Origin: Kofleriaceae bacterium
Lineage (GTDB): Bacteria > Myxococcota_A > Polyangia > Haliangiales > Haliangiaceae
Direction: 5' to 3'
DNA: 37,274 bases
Assembly (NCBI GenBank): GCA_022842285.1
Contig: JALHPV010000035.1
Location: forward strand, 1 to 37,274
Shown piece by piece: positions 16,045-25,613 of this stretch. Below the pieces are notes generated by a model. That model ran no database searches. It had not been told where the DNA came from and saw nothing but the letters and a program-made list of their open reading frames with translations. Position numbers and translations under genes: made by a program. The stretch's first letter is position 1. The number at the start of each line of letters is the position of its first letter.

Positions 16045-17079
16045 TTACTCCTCGCCGCCCCCACCGACGGCGGCGGCGATGGCGATGTCCTGCGCCTTGA
16101 TCTTCGACGGATCGAACTTCTTCGCCCCGTCGATCATCTTGTCGATCGTCTTGTCGAAGTCGGGCGGGGGCGTGTTCGCGTCGGACTTCACGAAGCGCAG
16201 CGGATTCACGCGTGCGACGACGATCGGCTTCAGGTAGCCGCTCGTGAAGCCCGACTCCTTGAGCCGGCCCACCGCGGCGGTGACGGCCTCGTCGAGCTCG
16301 AGGAGCTTCTCGGCGTGGGCCTCGCGCAGCGCGAGGTTGTCGGCGAGGGCCTTGGTCGAGAACGTCTCGCACTTGCTGACGACGGAGTTGTACGCGCCGC
16401 CCGAGAAGCGACCGTTCTTCTCGTAGCAGATGCCGATCGTGATGAGCGACGCCTGCTCGAGCTCGAACGCGAGATCCTGCTCGCTGACGCCCTGCTTCCT
16501 GGGATCGGCGGCGATGGCGCGCACCATGCGGATCACCTCCAGGGCCTTGTCCTTCAGGTTGTGGGCCTTCTCGGTGTTGAGCGCGAGGATGCGGAACGCG
16601 ATCTCCGGCTCGGGCATCACGAGGGCGATCGCGGTCTTGGCGCCGAGGGATCCGAGGGCGGAGAGGCGGTGCATGCCGTTTGGCGACATGAAGCCGCCCT
16701 CTCCGTCGGAGACCGCGATCACCGGATCGAGGAACCGGCCGACCTTCGGGATCACGGCGGCGAGCTTCTCCGCGTGCGCCTTCGAGAGCTCGCGCTGGTA
16801 GGGCGTGGGCTTCACCTTGTCGAGCGGCAGCGCGGCGAGCACGACCCAGTGGCCCCCGAACGGGTCGCGGTAAGTCGCCAGGACCTGGCCTCCGGCGGCG
16901 AGGACGAGCGCGCCCACCTCGGCGGCGGCCCCGGTGGGGGTCCCCCCCGCGACCTCCTCCGCCGTGAGGCCCACGGAGCCGGCCTCGGCCTTGACCTTCC
17001 GCTTGCGCGGAGTGGTCGCCTTCTTCTCCTTCGGGGCCTTTGGTGCCTTCGTGGCCGGTGCGCCCTTCGCCTTTGCCAT
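16045..17079 (-). CDS. ParB-like N-terminal domain protein with Lys/Ala/Pro-rich tail
   Basis: A 344-residue protein. Residues 1-32 are a basic Lys/Ala/Pro tail ('MAKAKGAPATKAPKAPKEKK'), like DNA-condensing histone-H1-type tails. A ParB/sulfiredoxin-like domain follows (~75-155), with 'HAEKLAAVIPKVGRFLDPVI' and the nucleotide-loop motif 'NGMHRLSAL' (134-142), where canonical ParB has a GERR-type sequence. The rest is helical and of no known fold to me. It lacks a ParB HTH that I can recognise and has no ParA neighbour, so chromosome partition is unlikely. ATG at 17079 is used; the frame remains open upstream through serA only as an antisense artefact. It diverges from serA by 33 nt. Confidence 0.78.
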   Translation of the reverse strand: MAKAKGAPATKAPKAPKEKKATTPRKRKVKAEAGSVGLTAEEVAGGTPTGAAAEVGALVLAAGGQVLATYRDPFGGHWVVLAALPLDKVKPTPYQRELSKAHAEKLAAVIPKVGRFLDPVIAVSDGEGGFMSPNGMHRLSALGSLGAKTAIALVMPEPEIAFRILALNTEKAHNLKDKALEVIRMVRAIAADPRKQGVSEQDLAFELEQASLITIGICYEKNGRFSGGAYNSVVSKCETFSTKALADNLALREAHAEKLLELDEAVTAAVGRLKESGFTSGYLKPIVVARVNPLRFVKSDANTPPPDFDKTIDKMIDGAKKFDPSKIKAQDIAIAAAVGGGGEE

Positions 17080-17112
17080 GCGGCGCACTGTAGTACGTTC
17101 GTCCTGGACCGC

Positions 17113-18342
17113 ATGCAGCCGACGACGTCGTTCCCGAAGTCTGAAATCAAGATCCTCCTCCTGGAGAACGTGCATCCGGTCGCCGCCGATGCGTTCCGCG
17201 CGGAGGGCTTCGCCGTCGAGACGCTGAAGACGGCGCTGCCCGAAGCCGAGCTCGTGGAGCGCTGCCGCGATGTCCACGTGCTGGGCATCCGGAGCAAGAC
17301 GCAGGTCACGCCGAAGGTCCTCGACGAAGCCAAGCGCCTGCTGGCCGTCGGGGCCTTCTGCATCGGCACGAACCAGGTCGCGAGCGCACATGCGAACGGT
17401 CGCGGCGTGCCGGTGTTCAACGCCCCGTTCTCGAACACGCGCTCGGTCGCCGAGCTGATCATCGCCGAGATCGTGATGCTCTCGCGGCACCTGGGCGATC
17501 GCTCGCGCGAGGTGCACTCCGGCGTGTGGAAGAAGGTCGCCGTCGGCAGCCACGAGGTGCGCGGCAAGACCCTCGGCATCGTCGGCTACGGCCACATCGG
17601 CAGCCAGGTCGGCGTGCTCGCCGAAGCGATGGGCATGCGCGTCGTCTTCTACGACATCCTCGCGAAGCTGCCGATGGGCAACAACCGCGCGTGCGGCAAG
17701 CTCGAGGAGGTGCTCGAGGTCTCGGACTTCGTCACCCTCCACGTGCCCGAGACGCCGTCGACGAAGAACATGATGGGCCCCGAGGAGATCGCGCGCATGA
17801 AGACCGGCGCGTGCCTGCTCAACGCGAGCCGCGGCACCGTGGTCGTGATCGAGGCGCTGGCCGAAGGCATTCGCTCGGGTCGCATCGGCGGCGCGGCGGT
17901 CGACGTCTACCCCGACGAGCCGGAGTCGAACAGCGACGGGTTCGAGACCGCGCTGCGGGGCCTGCCGAACGTGATCCTCACCCCCCACATCGGCGGCTCG
18001 ACGGAGGAGGCGCAGGAGGCAATCGGTCGCGAGGTCAGCGGGGCGCTCCTGAAGCTCATCAACGCCGGCGCCACGACGGGGGCCGTGAACTTCCCGCAGA
18101 TCGAGCTGCCCATCGCCAAGGGCACGCACCGGATCCTGAACATTCACCGCAACGTCCCGGGCGTGCTCCGCGACATCAACAAGATCGTCTCGGACCACAA
18201 CGCGAACATCCATGCGCAGCTCCTCTCGACGGACCCGAACATCGGCTACCTGATCATCGACCTCGAGCAGGACGTCTCGCAGGACGTGAAGCGCGGCATC
18301 GCGAAGCTCGAGACGAACATCCGAACTCGCATCCTCTTCTGA
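17113..18342 (+). CDS. serA: D-3-phosphoglycerate dehydrogenase
   Basis: A 409-residue enzyme that oxidises 3-phosphoglycerate to 3-phosphohydroxypyruvate, the first step of serine synthesis. It has the NAD-binding '[13 protein letters not shown]' (from ~155), the catalytic Arg in '[10 protein letters not shown]', and the His in '[13 protein letters not shown]'. A C-terminal ACT domain (~335-409, '[19 protein letters not shown]') is the usual serine-feedback site. The length and architecture match the short E. coli-type SerA (410 residues). ATG at 17113 gives the expected N-terminus; there is no clear SD. L-serine ammonia-lyase begins 28 nt after the stop on the same strand. Confidence 0.97.
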   Translation: MQPTTSFPKSEIKILLLENVHPVAADAFRAEGFAVETLKTALPEAELVERCRDVHVLGIRSKTQVTPKVLDEAKRLLAVGAFCIGTNQVASAHANGRGVPVFNAPFSNTRSVAELIIAEIVMLSRHLGDRSREVHSGVWKKVAVGSHEVRGKTLGIVGYGHIGSQVGVLAEAMGMRVVFYDILAKLPMGNNRACGKLEEVLEVSDFVTLHVPETPSTKNMMGPEEIARMKTGACLLNASRGTVVVIEALAEGIRSGRIGGAAVDVYPDEPESNSDGFETALRGLPNVILTPHIGGSTEEAQEAIGREVSGALLKLINAGATTGAVNFPQIELPIAKGTHRILNIHRNVPGVLRDINKIVSDHNANIHAQLLSTDPNIGYLIIDLEQDVSQDVKRGIAKLETNIRTRILF

Positions 18343-18370
18343 GGGGAGCGGGCTACACTGGCTCTACCGC

Positions 18371-19750
<1,380 letters not shown>

Positions 19751-19768
19751 TGAGTTAGTCTGGAAGCA

Positions 19769-21721
19769 GTGGAGCTCACTGGCCTCGAGCCCCGCCGCAG
19801 TGATCTAGCGCGCGGCATCGTGATCGCCCGGGCCGCGCGCGCTCTGGATGCATCCGAGCAGCGTGCGCTCTGGGCGGCCCTCGCCGCGGCCAACGTCACG
19901 GAAGCCTCCGATCCCGACGAGCCCTCCGTGACCGCGGGACCCGGCGAGGATGAGGACGCACCACCTCGGCAGTGGCTCGCCGGCTCGTGGATGCCCCCGG
20001 CCCCCCACGAAGTCGATGCCCAGAAGCTCGCCCTCGAGGCGGTCGCCGCGCGCTACGGCCTCGAGGTGATCCACCTCTTCAAGATCGAGACGGCCGTCGA
20101 CGGCGTCGCGTTCCTCGAAGAGGCCGCCCTCGCCGAGGTCCCCGACGACGACGACGAGGACGAAGTCACCGGCGAGACCGAGGCGGTCAGCGGCCTCGGA
20201 GACGAGCACGCCGAGGTCATCTACGCCGCCCCGGACGCGGGGCGCGTGGTCCAGGGGACGCCCCCCGACGCTGACGACGAGGACGACGACGAGGACGACG
20301 ACGACGACCTCGAGCTCGACGACATCCAGGAAGTCGAGATGGAGAGCCACTGGCGCGCGGGCCTCCCGCCTCTCGAGCAAGCGGTCCCGTTCCCCCTCGA
20401 GGGCTACCCCGAGGTCCTCGAAGAGGTCACGGGCGAGCGGTTCGGCATTGCCCTCAAGCTCTCCGGTCCCGCGCTCCCCGGCGAAGAGAGCGTCGTGAAC
20501 GCCTTCTTCGCGCTCTGGCTCTCCGTGTTCCAGGATGAGCGGGCCGACGAGTTCGAGCCCTTCCAGCGCGCCGACGTCGTGCACGACCGCCGCCATCGCT
20601 CCGCCCTCATGTGGGTCGAAGGCTTCGCGGTCCCCGCCACCTCCGCCGAGCAGACCCACTTCCTCATGTGGATCATCGCGCGCATCAACGACGTCATCCC
20701 CATCGCCTGGGCACGGTACGAACGCGTCGACGACGCGGTGAAGGCCCGCGCCACCGCCAGCTCGGATGATGACGACGATGACGCCGGCGAGCCCTTCGTG
20801 CTCGCCGGGAATCCGTTCGCTGATCGCTTCCGCCGCCACGGCGAAGAAGGCGCCCTCGCCTGGGCGGTCGGTCAGTCCGCGTGGTCCAAGCGCGAGCTCG
20901 CCGGCATGATCATCGAGGTCGCCCTCGAGCACGACCCCGACTCCGTCACCACCGCGCCCATCGCCGAGCGGCTGCTGCGTCGCGCCCTCGCGCTCGACCC
21001 CGCCTCCGACGCCACCGGCTACCTCGCGATCGTCCTCGTCCGCCAGAACCGCATCCCCGAAGCGGTGACGCTCGGCGCCAGCACCGACGAAGCCGATGTC
21101 CGGGTCCTCGTCGTCGGCGAGATCGCAGAGCACGCCCCGGACGAGCTCCCCGAGGCCTACGCGCTCCTCGATCGCGACACGCTCGACGCGACCGACCCCG
21201 AGGAGATCGCCGAGCTCTGTGTATCGATCGCGCGCCACGCGCCCAACCACCTGAACGGAGCCCTCGAACTCCTGCCGCCCTCCATCGCCCTCGTCCCCTA
21301 CCTCTACAACTCGTCCTTCTCCGTCGAGCGCCCGCAGGCCCTCGCGTTGCTCTCGGCCGTGCTCGCGATGCCCGAGCCGCCCAAGGGCTCCGGCGAAGCG
21401 CGGGCGGCCTACGTGATGGCGTGGAACAACTCCTGTATCCACGCCCACGCGCTCGGCGACTATTCACTCGCGGTCTCGCTCGCGACCGCCGGCCAGCGCT
21501 TCGGGCCCGAGAACCCCTTCATCTACCACTCGGGCGCGTGTGCCTACGCCGCCGTCGGGGACATCGACAAGGCGATCGATCAGGTGCGCCTCGCGATCGA
21601 GCACGACTACGAGCACGCCGAGAAGATGGAGACGGACTCCGATCTCCAGATCCTTCACGGTGACCCACGCTTCTCGGCGTTGTTCGTCGAGTGGCGCGAG
21701 AAGCGCGCCGACCTCAATTAG
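19769..21721 (+). CDS. Acidic TPR-like protein of unknown function
   Basis: A 650-residue protein that I do not recognise as a named family. It has a variable N-terminal half with a run of Asp/Glu ('DDEDDDEDDDDDLELDD', ~170-187) and a second acidic run near 330. The middle ('FGIALKLSGPALPGEESVV', 'TSAEQTHFLMWIIARI') looks like a compact alpha/beta domain. The C-terminal ~270 residues are helix pairs of TPR type ('LLRRALALDPASDATGYLAIVL', 'NPFIYHSGACAYAAVGDIDKA'). No signal peptide or TM is present, so it is probably a cytosolic scaffold. The start is GTG at 19769, 18 nt after the lyase stop, with GGAAG unusually close (2 nt). Confidence 0.72.
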   Translation: MELTGLEPRRSDLARGIVIARAARALDASEQRALWAALAAANVTEASDPDEPSVTAGPGEDEDAPPRQWLAGSWMPPAPHEVDAQKLALEAVAARYGLEVIHLFKIETAVDGVAFLEEAALAEVPDDDDEDEVTGETEAVSGLGDEHAEVIYAAPDAGRVVQGTPPDADDEDDDEDDDDDLELDDIQEVEMESHWRAGLPPLEQAVPFPLEGYPEVLEEVTGERFGIALKLSGPALPGEESVVNAFFALWLSVFQDERADEFEPFQRADVVHDRRHRSALMWVEGFAVPATSAEQTHFLMWIIARINDVIPIAWARYERVDDAVKARATASSDDDDDDAGEPFVLAGNPFADRFRRHGEEGALAWAVGQSAWSKRELAGMIIEVALEHDPDSVTTAPIAERLLRRALALDPASDATGYLAIVLVRQNRIPEAVTLGASTDEADVRVLVVGEIAEHAPDELPEAYALLDRDTLDATDPEEIAELCVSIARHAPNHLNGALELLPPSIALVPYLYNSSFSVERPQALALLSAVLAMPEPPKGSGEARAAYVMAWNNSCIHAHALGDYSLAVSLATAGQRFGPENPFIYHSGACAYAAVGDIDKAIDQVRLAIEHDYEHAEKMETDSDLQILHGDPRFSALFVEWREKRADLN

Positions 21722-21802
21722 CGGTGGCCGTTTGGCGGCGCTCCTGGACTGCACCGGCGAGAACGCGGTGGAGCGCGGCGCTGGAAGGATACCTATGTCC
21801 GA

Positions 21803-21820
21803 CACCGCCAGTCGGCGGTG
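21803..21820. terminator. Hairpin between convergent genes
   Basis: CACCGCC-AGTC-GGCGGTG is a perfect 7-bp stem with a 4-nt loop in the 114-base gap between the TPR-like gene and the 551-aa lipoprotein gene. It lies 15 nt beyond the end of the minus-strand gene and could serve both directions. It lacks a T-run on either side. Confidence 0.5.
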
Positions 21821-21835
21821 GTCAGGGGATGTGCG

Positions 21836-23491
21836 TCAGTTGCGCAGCAGGAACAGGTCGTCGAGCACGTATGGCACCACCGGTGTGAAGAGGTTGACCT
21901 GATACCGGAGGAACCGGGCGTCGCTCGCGATGGTGTCCTGGGTGGCCGCGATCGTGCCGACCGGGTCCGGCCACGCACGCGAAGCGGTGAACGCCACGTA
22001 CTTGGTCTTGATCAGGCTGCCGTCCGCGCGGAACTGCAACAGGTAGATCCGGCCGCTGCCGTTGGTGGCTCCGGTTCGCGCGACTCGAGCTCCGAACGAC
22101 ACCGTCGCGCCCTTGAGCGAGGGCGCGCGGTAGTCGAGATCGAGGTCCTGATAGATCGAGCTATCCACGCAGTCCCCTACGCACGAGACCCTCACCGCGT
22201 CGTTGAACCGCGCGACCTGCGCGGGTCCCGCGATCACCTCGGAGGCCGTCGCGTTATCGACGGACCACCCCCCAGCCGCCGTATCGGGCCACGACAGCTG
22301 GGGATTGAGCAGCACGTTGCCATAACCCGCCTCGTCGACAACACGGGCATTCGGATACGGCGTCGGCTCGGACGGCGCCGGCAGCGCGCGGGGATCGAAC
22401 GAGTACTCGGCGCCGTTGCTGATCATCCGGGCGCACGCCTTGCGCTCCAGCGTGATCGGGGTCGAGCCGAAGTAGTAGGTGAACGGGCTGATCACCATCG
22501 ACGGCTCACTATCCGAGCAGCCGATGTTCGCGGAGGGTGAGGGATCGCACCCAATGCGTCGCCACGTCTGGTGGCTCATGAGCCCGTACTCGCGGCTGAA
22601 CAGGAACATCTCGAGGTGCCCCGCGCACGCGTTCAGCGAGTCGAAGTCCACGGTGTGCATGCTGATGACGACGTCCGAGAACGTCTTGCCGTCGCCCATG
22701 TAAACGCGATCCGCGCGCAGCCACTGGTTGTAGCCCATGCCGGAGCACACGCCCGGCACCGTACCCAGCGGGACGGTACAGATCGCCTTGTCCCACACTG
22801 ACGCGGTGAGATACGTGCCGGTGTTGCGATTCTCGTCGCGATAGACGTTGAGGCCGATCTGGGTGGTGGGCTCCGGGCTCGTGTGCGTGCCGAGCAGCCA
22901 GCCATCCGGCCATGCGCCCTCTCCGCTCAGGCCCGTGGTTCCGAAACCGATATATCCCCCCGTGCCGATGTGCGCGGTGCCGATGATCGAGACGACGTTG
23001 GCCCACGACGTGTTCCAGCGCGATTCGTAGATGTCGACGATGTCGACATCGCCACTGTGGTAGCAGAGCGAGCCGGGCACCTTGCAGTGCGGATCATCGA
23101 GGTCGAACATCCCCTTCCCGCTCGCGTTGTTGCCCGAGTCGAACACCACGAGGCTGACGTTGCCGCGTGGTGAGCGCTTCGGGAGGGCGTGGAGGGCGAA
23201 CGACCGGCTGGCATCGGAGTACTTGAAGCTCGAGCGCACCCGTTCATTCGGAAGCAGGTTCGAATGAACAGCGCAGGCGTAGGGATCGCCCGAAATCGCC
23301 ACACCATTCGCGTCGCGGCAGGTGTCCTGAACAAAGTAGTCGTACCAATCGGTGGCCGTGAGGGGGCCCGTGAGCGCGGATGCGGTCTCGGAAACCTCGA
23401 TCGAGTCGTCTCCGGCATCCACGTCAATGGGCGGGTCGAGGTCCTGACAGCCCAGCATGAGGATCGGAAGCAGGGTGTGGAGTCGCAACAT
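21836..23491 (-). CDS. Large secreted lipoprotein of unknown function with CBM-like C-terminus
   Basis: A 551-residue lipoprotein (lipobox 'LMLGC', Cys15) followed by an acidic linker. The main domain (~45-370) has 'NVSLVVFDSGNNASGKGMFD' and 'GDVDIVDIYESRWN', with many Cys, Trp and Gly residues; the fold is unknown to me. The last ~150 residues begin 'NVLLNPQLSWPDTAAGGW' and continue with beta strands ('GATVSFGARVARTG'), as carbohydrate-binding jelly-roll modules of the CBM4/9 type do. That assignment is tentative. ATG at 23491 was chosen because it starts the signal peptide; the frame stays open further up with arginine-rich nonsense. It is probably surface-exposed and may bind polysaccharide. 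Confidence 0.75.
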   Translation of the reverse strand: MLRLHTLLPILMLGCQDLDPPIDVDAGDDSIEVSETASALTGPLTATDWYDYFVQDTCRDANGVAISGDPYACAVHSNLLPNERVRSSFKYSDASRSFALHALPKRSPRGNVSLVVFDSGNNASGKGMFDLDDPHCKVPGSLCYHSGDVDIVDIYESRWNTSWANVVSIIGTAHIGTGGYIGFGTTGLSGEGAWPDGWLLGTHTSPEPTTQIGLNVYRDENRNTGTYLTASVWDKAICTVPLGTVPGVCSGMGYNQWLRADRVYMGDGKTFSDVVISMHTVDFDSLNACAGHLEMFLFSREYGLMSHQTWRRIGCDPSPSANIGCSDSEPSMVISPFTYYFGSTPITLERKACARMISNGAEYSFDPRALPAPSEPTPYPNARVVDEAGYGNVLLNPQLSWPDTAAGGWSVDNATASEVIAGPAQVARFNDAVRVSCVGDCVDSSIYQDLDLDYRAPSLKGATVSFGARVARTGATNGSGRIYLLQFRADGSLIKTKYVAFTASRAWPDPVGTIAATQDTIASDARFLRYQVNLFTPVVPYVLDDLFLLRN

Positions 23492-23634
23492 CACTACACG
23501 CCACGCAAGTAGCGGACCGGATCCCAGACAGGCCACGACACCGGGTCGCGTCGAGGATTGCCACGCGCGGAGCCAGGAATGCCGGGATCCGCGACGACGG
23601 TGTGTGGGTTTCCCACGCTGCGGGAGACTCCAAC

Positions 23635-24177
23635 CTAGTCGCGGCAGCCGTCCGCGCACGCGGCCGCCACCAGGAAGATCAGGCCATCGATCCCGGCGGC
23701 GATGCCGAGCACGGTGCCGCAGCCATCGAAGGCGTCGCACTTCGCGGCGCCGTAGCCGAGCAGGGCAGTGGTGATGCCGGTGAAGAGGACGACCTTGGTG
23801 CGGACGGAGAGGTCGCGGCCCTGTTCGTCCGGCCGCTCGCGGGGCGCGGGCGCCTCCTCGTGCACGGTGAACGACTGGTCGCGGAGGAGGACGAGGGTGC
23901 AGTCGGTCTCGGTGGCCGGGTCGCCGGTGCAGTTGTGGATGACCTGGTTCACTTCGAAGAGCTGCTCGAGGACGGGATCGACGAGGAACTGACCTCGATG
24001 AATCGTCACGTCCTGCCGTGCGCTCGACTGCACCACGGCGCGGCCATCGTGGCGGAGCTCGGCGACATGCGCGTAGAGGTCGGCCCCGCGGATGGTGGTG
24101 GCGGGCCGGCCGGCAGCGCAGCCGGTGGCGAGGGTGGCGAGGGCGGCGAGGCCCAGGGCGATCCGCGGCGGGTTCAT
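23635..24177 (-). CDS. Small lipoprotein with hydrophobic C-terminal segments
   Basis: A 180-residue lipoprotein (signal 'LGLAALATLATGC', Cys20). It has a central soluble part with 'NQVIHNCTGDPATETDCTLVLL' and an acidic 'EEAPAPRERPDEQG' linker. Two hydrophobic stretches come near the end ('VVLFTGITTALLGYGAA', 'GLIFLVAAACADGC'), each next to Cys residues that could pair. The family is unknown. ATG at 24177 is used, eight codons inside the longest frame, because it starts a good signal peptide. It is located between two other lipoprotein genes on the same strand, possibly co-expressed. Confidence 0.7.
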   Translation of the reverse strand: MNPPRIALGLAALATLATGCAAGRPATTIRGADLYAHVAELRHDGRAVVQSSARQDVTIHRGQFLVDPVLEQLFEVNQVIHNCTGDPATETDCTLVLLRDQSFTVHEEAPAPRERPDEQGRDLSVRTKVVLFTGITTALLGYGAAKCDAFDGCGTVLGIAAGIDGLIFLVAAACADGCRD

Positions 24178-24276
24178 GCCTGTTCTACGCCCCGGCCGCA
24201 TGAGGCGCGGGGTGCAGGGGCGTGAAGAGCGCGTGAAGCTAGCGGAGCTGCTGGGAATCGCGGCGCCTGGCGAGGC

Positions 24277-25416
24277 CTACCGGCAGCGGTAGCGCTCGAC
24301 GAGGCGCATCGTGGCCAGGTAGAGGGAGTCGCCACTGACCACCGGGGTGAAGCCGAAGCCGGGGTCGGGAGAGGGGATGGCTGCGCCCGACTCCACCCTC
24401 AGGTCTGGCGCGACCGCCATCACTTGGAGGTCGATATCATTGCCGGCCAAGAGCAGCGTCGAGCCGTCGGGGCGCGCGGCCAGTCGCACGGTGTCGGCCT
24501 CGATCCCGAGGGGCTGCCACGCCGACAAGGCCCCCGTCGCGTCGAGTGCGGCGAGCGAGACCTTGTGGGTGGTGGTCTCCTCCTCACGGCCCGAGGTGTC
24601 GAACGCGACCAGGAGCGCGCGGCCGTCCATCGGGATCCAGTCAGCGAGCTCGTTCGTGAGCGGGACGGCGGGGCCGACCCACGCGCGACGCTTGGTATCG
24701 AACACCCGCACCATGCTGCGACCGCTACCCGCCCTCGCCTGGACCGCGAACGTCGTCGGTCCGAGGGCCACGAGGGACGTCGTGCTCGGCTCGTCGAGGT
24801 CGTGCACGAGCTTGCCGCTCCGGTCGAACATGCCCACAAACATCTGGACGTCGTTGCTGCCGATGTTGTCGTTGCGCTCGGCGGCGACCACGACGTGATC
24901 GCCGACCGCGATCATGCTCGCGGTGTACGTGTTCTTCAGCGACAGCTCGAGCTTCACGACCGAGGGCTCGCCCGTGGCATTGAAGCGAACGACGAAGAAG
25001 TCGTAGTCCGAGCTCATCGCTGCGTCGCGTGCCGTCGCTGCCCCCACGAGCACGAGCGTGCCCTCCGCCGTGTTCAGGGCCTCGAAGGGGAACAGCGTCA
25101 GGCCCTCGGCGATGGGGATCTTCACCCGTGCGATCAGCTGCCGCTTCTCGACGTCCTCGATCTCGAGCTCGTGGGTGGCGGTGTCGATGTTCACGAACGC
25201 CGGGGCGCCCCGGACCGCCGCGAACTTGGCCGGGGCCCCGAATGCGCGCTCGACGGTCCACATCGGATCGAACGTGCACCGCGGTGCCCGCAGCACGACG
25301 GGCTCTGGCGCGACGGACGCGGTGACAGTGGTGGCCGCGGGGGCCGCGCTGCCTCCGCATCCCGCGAGGCCCAGCATCATGAGAGCCCGGATCCCGGCCT
25401 GACGAGGTTCTCGCAT
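24277..25416 (-). CDS. Lipoprotein, possible beta-propeller, divergent from the efflux operon
   Basis: A 379-residue lipoprotein (lipobox 'LAGC', Cys20) with a Thr/Ala/Pro linker. From ~50 on it has repeated blade-like beta units ('TLVLVGAATARDA', 'DHVVVAAERN', 'RALLVAFDTSGREE', 'STLLLAGNDIDLQVMAV'), which suggests a beta-propeller without a recognisable WD or YVTN motif. ATG at 25416 has GAAGG 8 nt upstream. It diverges from the ABC efflux operon across 197 bases that also hold the sigma-54 promoter and half-site cluster, so shared control is possible. Function is unknown. Confidence 0.72.
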   Translation of the reverse strand: MREPRQAGIRALMMLGLAGCGGSAAPAATTVTASVAPEPVVLRAPRCTFDPMWTVERAFGAPAKFAAVRGAPAFVNIDTATHELEIEDVEKRQLIARVKIPIAEGLTLFPFEALNTAEGTLVLVGAATARDAAMSSDYDFFVVRFNATGEPSVVKLELSLKNTYTASMIAVGDHVVVAAERNDNIGSNDVQMFVGMFDRSGKLVHDLDEPSTTSLVALGPTTFAVQARAGSGRSMVRVFDTKRRAWVGPAVPLTNELADWIPMDGRALLVAFDTSGREEETTTHKVSLAALDATGALSAWQPLGIEADTVRLAARPDGSTLLLAGNDIDLQVMAVAPDLRVESGAAIPSPDPGFGFTPVVSGDSLYLATMRLVERYRCR

Positions 25417-25511
25417 GGCGGTGCCTTCGTTATCACGGCGATGAGACCAAGACCGCGAGGGAACACCATCAGATCCTCGAGCGGGACGGACGGTTGACAC
25501 GTCCGATCGAG

Positions 25512-25548
25512 GTGTCCGCCCCGGACGACCGGCGGACGCTGCGGACAC
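25512..25548 (+). promoter_or_regulatory. Putative enhancer (UAS) for the NtrC-type activator
   Basis: GTGTCCGC (25512-25519) and GCGGACAC (25541-25548) form a perfect 8-bp inverted repeat with a 21-base spacer. More CGGAC/GTCCG half-sites lie within and beside it (25501-25505, 25522-25526, 25533-25537). The centre is about -76 from the predicted sigma-54 start site, just short of typical enhancer distance. An Fis-type HTH dimer, such as that of the activator encoded in this operon, would bind such dyads. Binding itself is inferred. Confidence 0.55.
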
Positions 25549-25579
25549 TCCGGGCACCAGCAAAAGCAGGGAGTTGCAG

Positions 25580-25595
25580 GGGCACGCGGGTTGCT
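25580..25595 (+). promoter_or_regulatory. Sigma-54 (-24/-12) promoter for the efflux operon
   Basis: The sequence gGGCACGcgggTTGCT matches the sigma-54 consensus TGGCACGnnnnTTGCW at every specified position except the first T. GG (25581-25582) and GC (25593-25594) are exactly 10 bases apart. Transcription should start near 25606, leaving a leader of about 8 nt before the adaptor ATG. The operon also encodes a sigma-54-dependent activator, which strongly supports the call. Confidence 0.75.
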
Positions 25596-25613
25596 CTGTG
25601 AGCCGTCGCGCGG

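Noticed and set aside
16045-17079. Chromosome-partition ParB
   Set aside because: No ParA gene, no parS-like palindrome noticed nearby, no recognisable HTH, and the nucleotide motif differs.
16045-18213. A 722-residue extension of the ParB-domain protein
   Set aside because: The extension is antisense to serA and is compositionally nonsense (Arg/Asp/Leu/Val-rich). The basic tail starts at the ATG at 17079.
25494-25522. Sigma-70 promoter from TTGACA upstream of the efflux operon
   Set aside because: No -10-like hexamer lies 16-18 bases downstream; that position reads CGCCCC.
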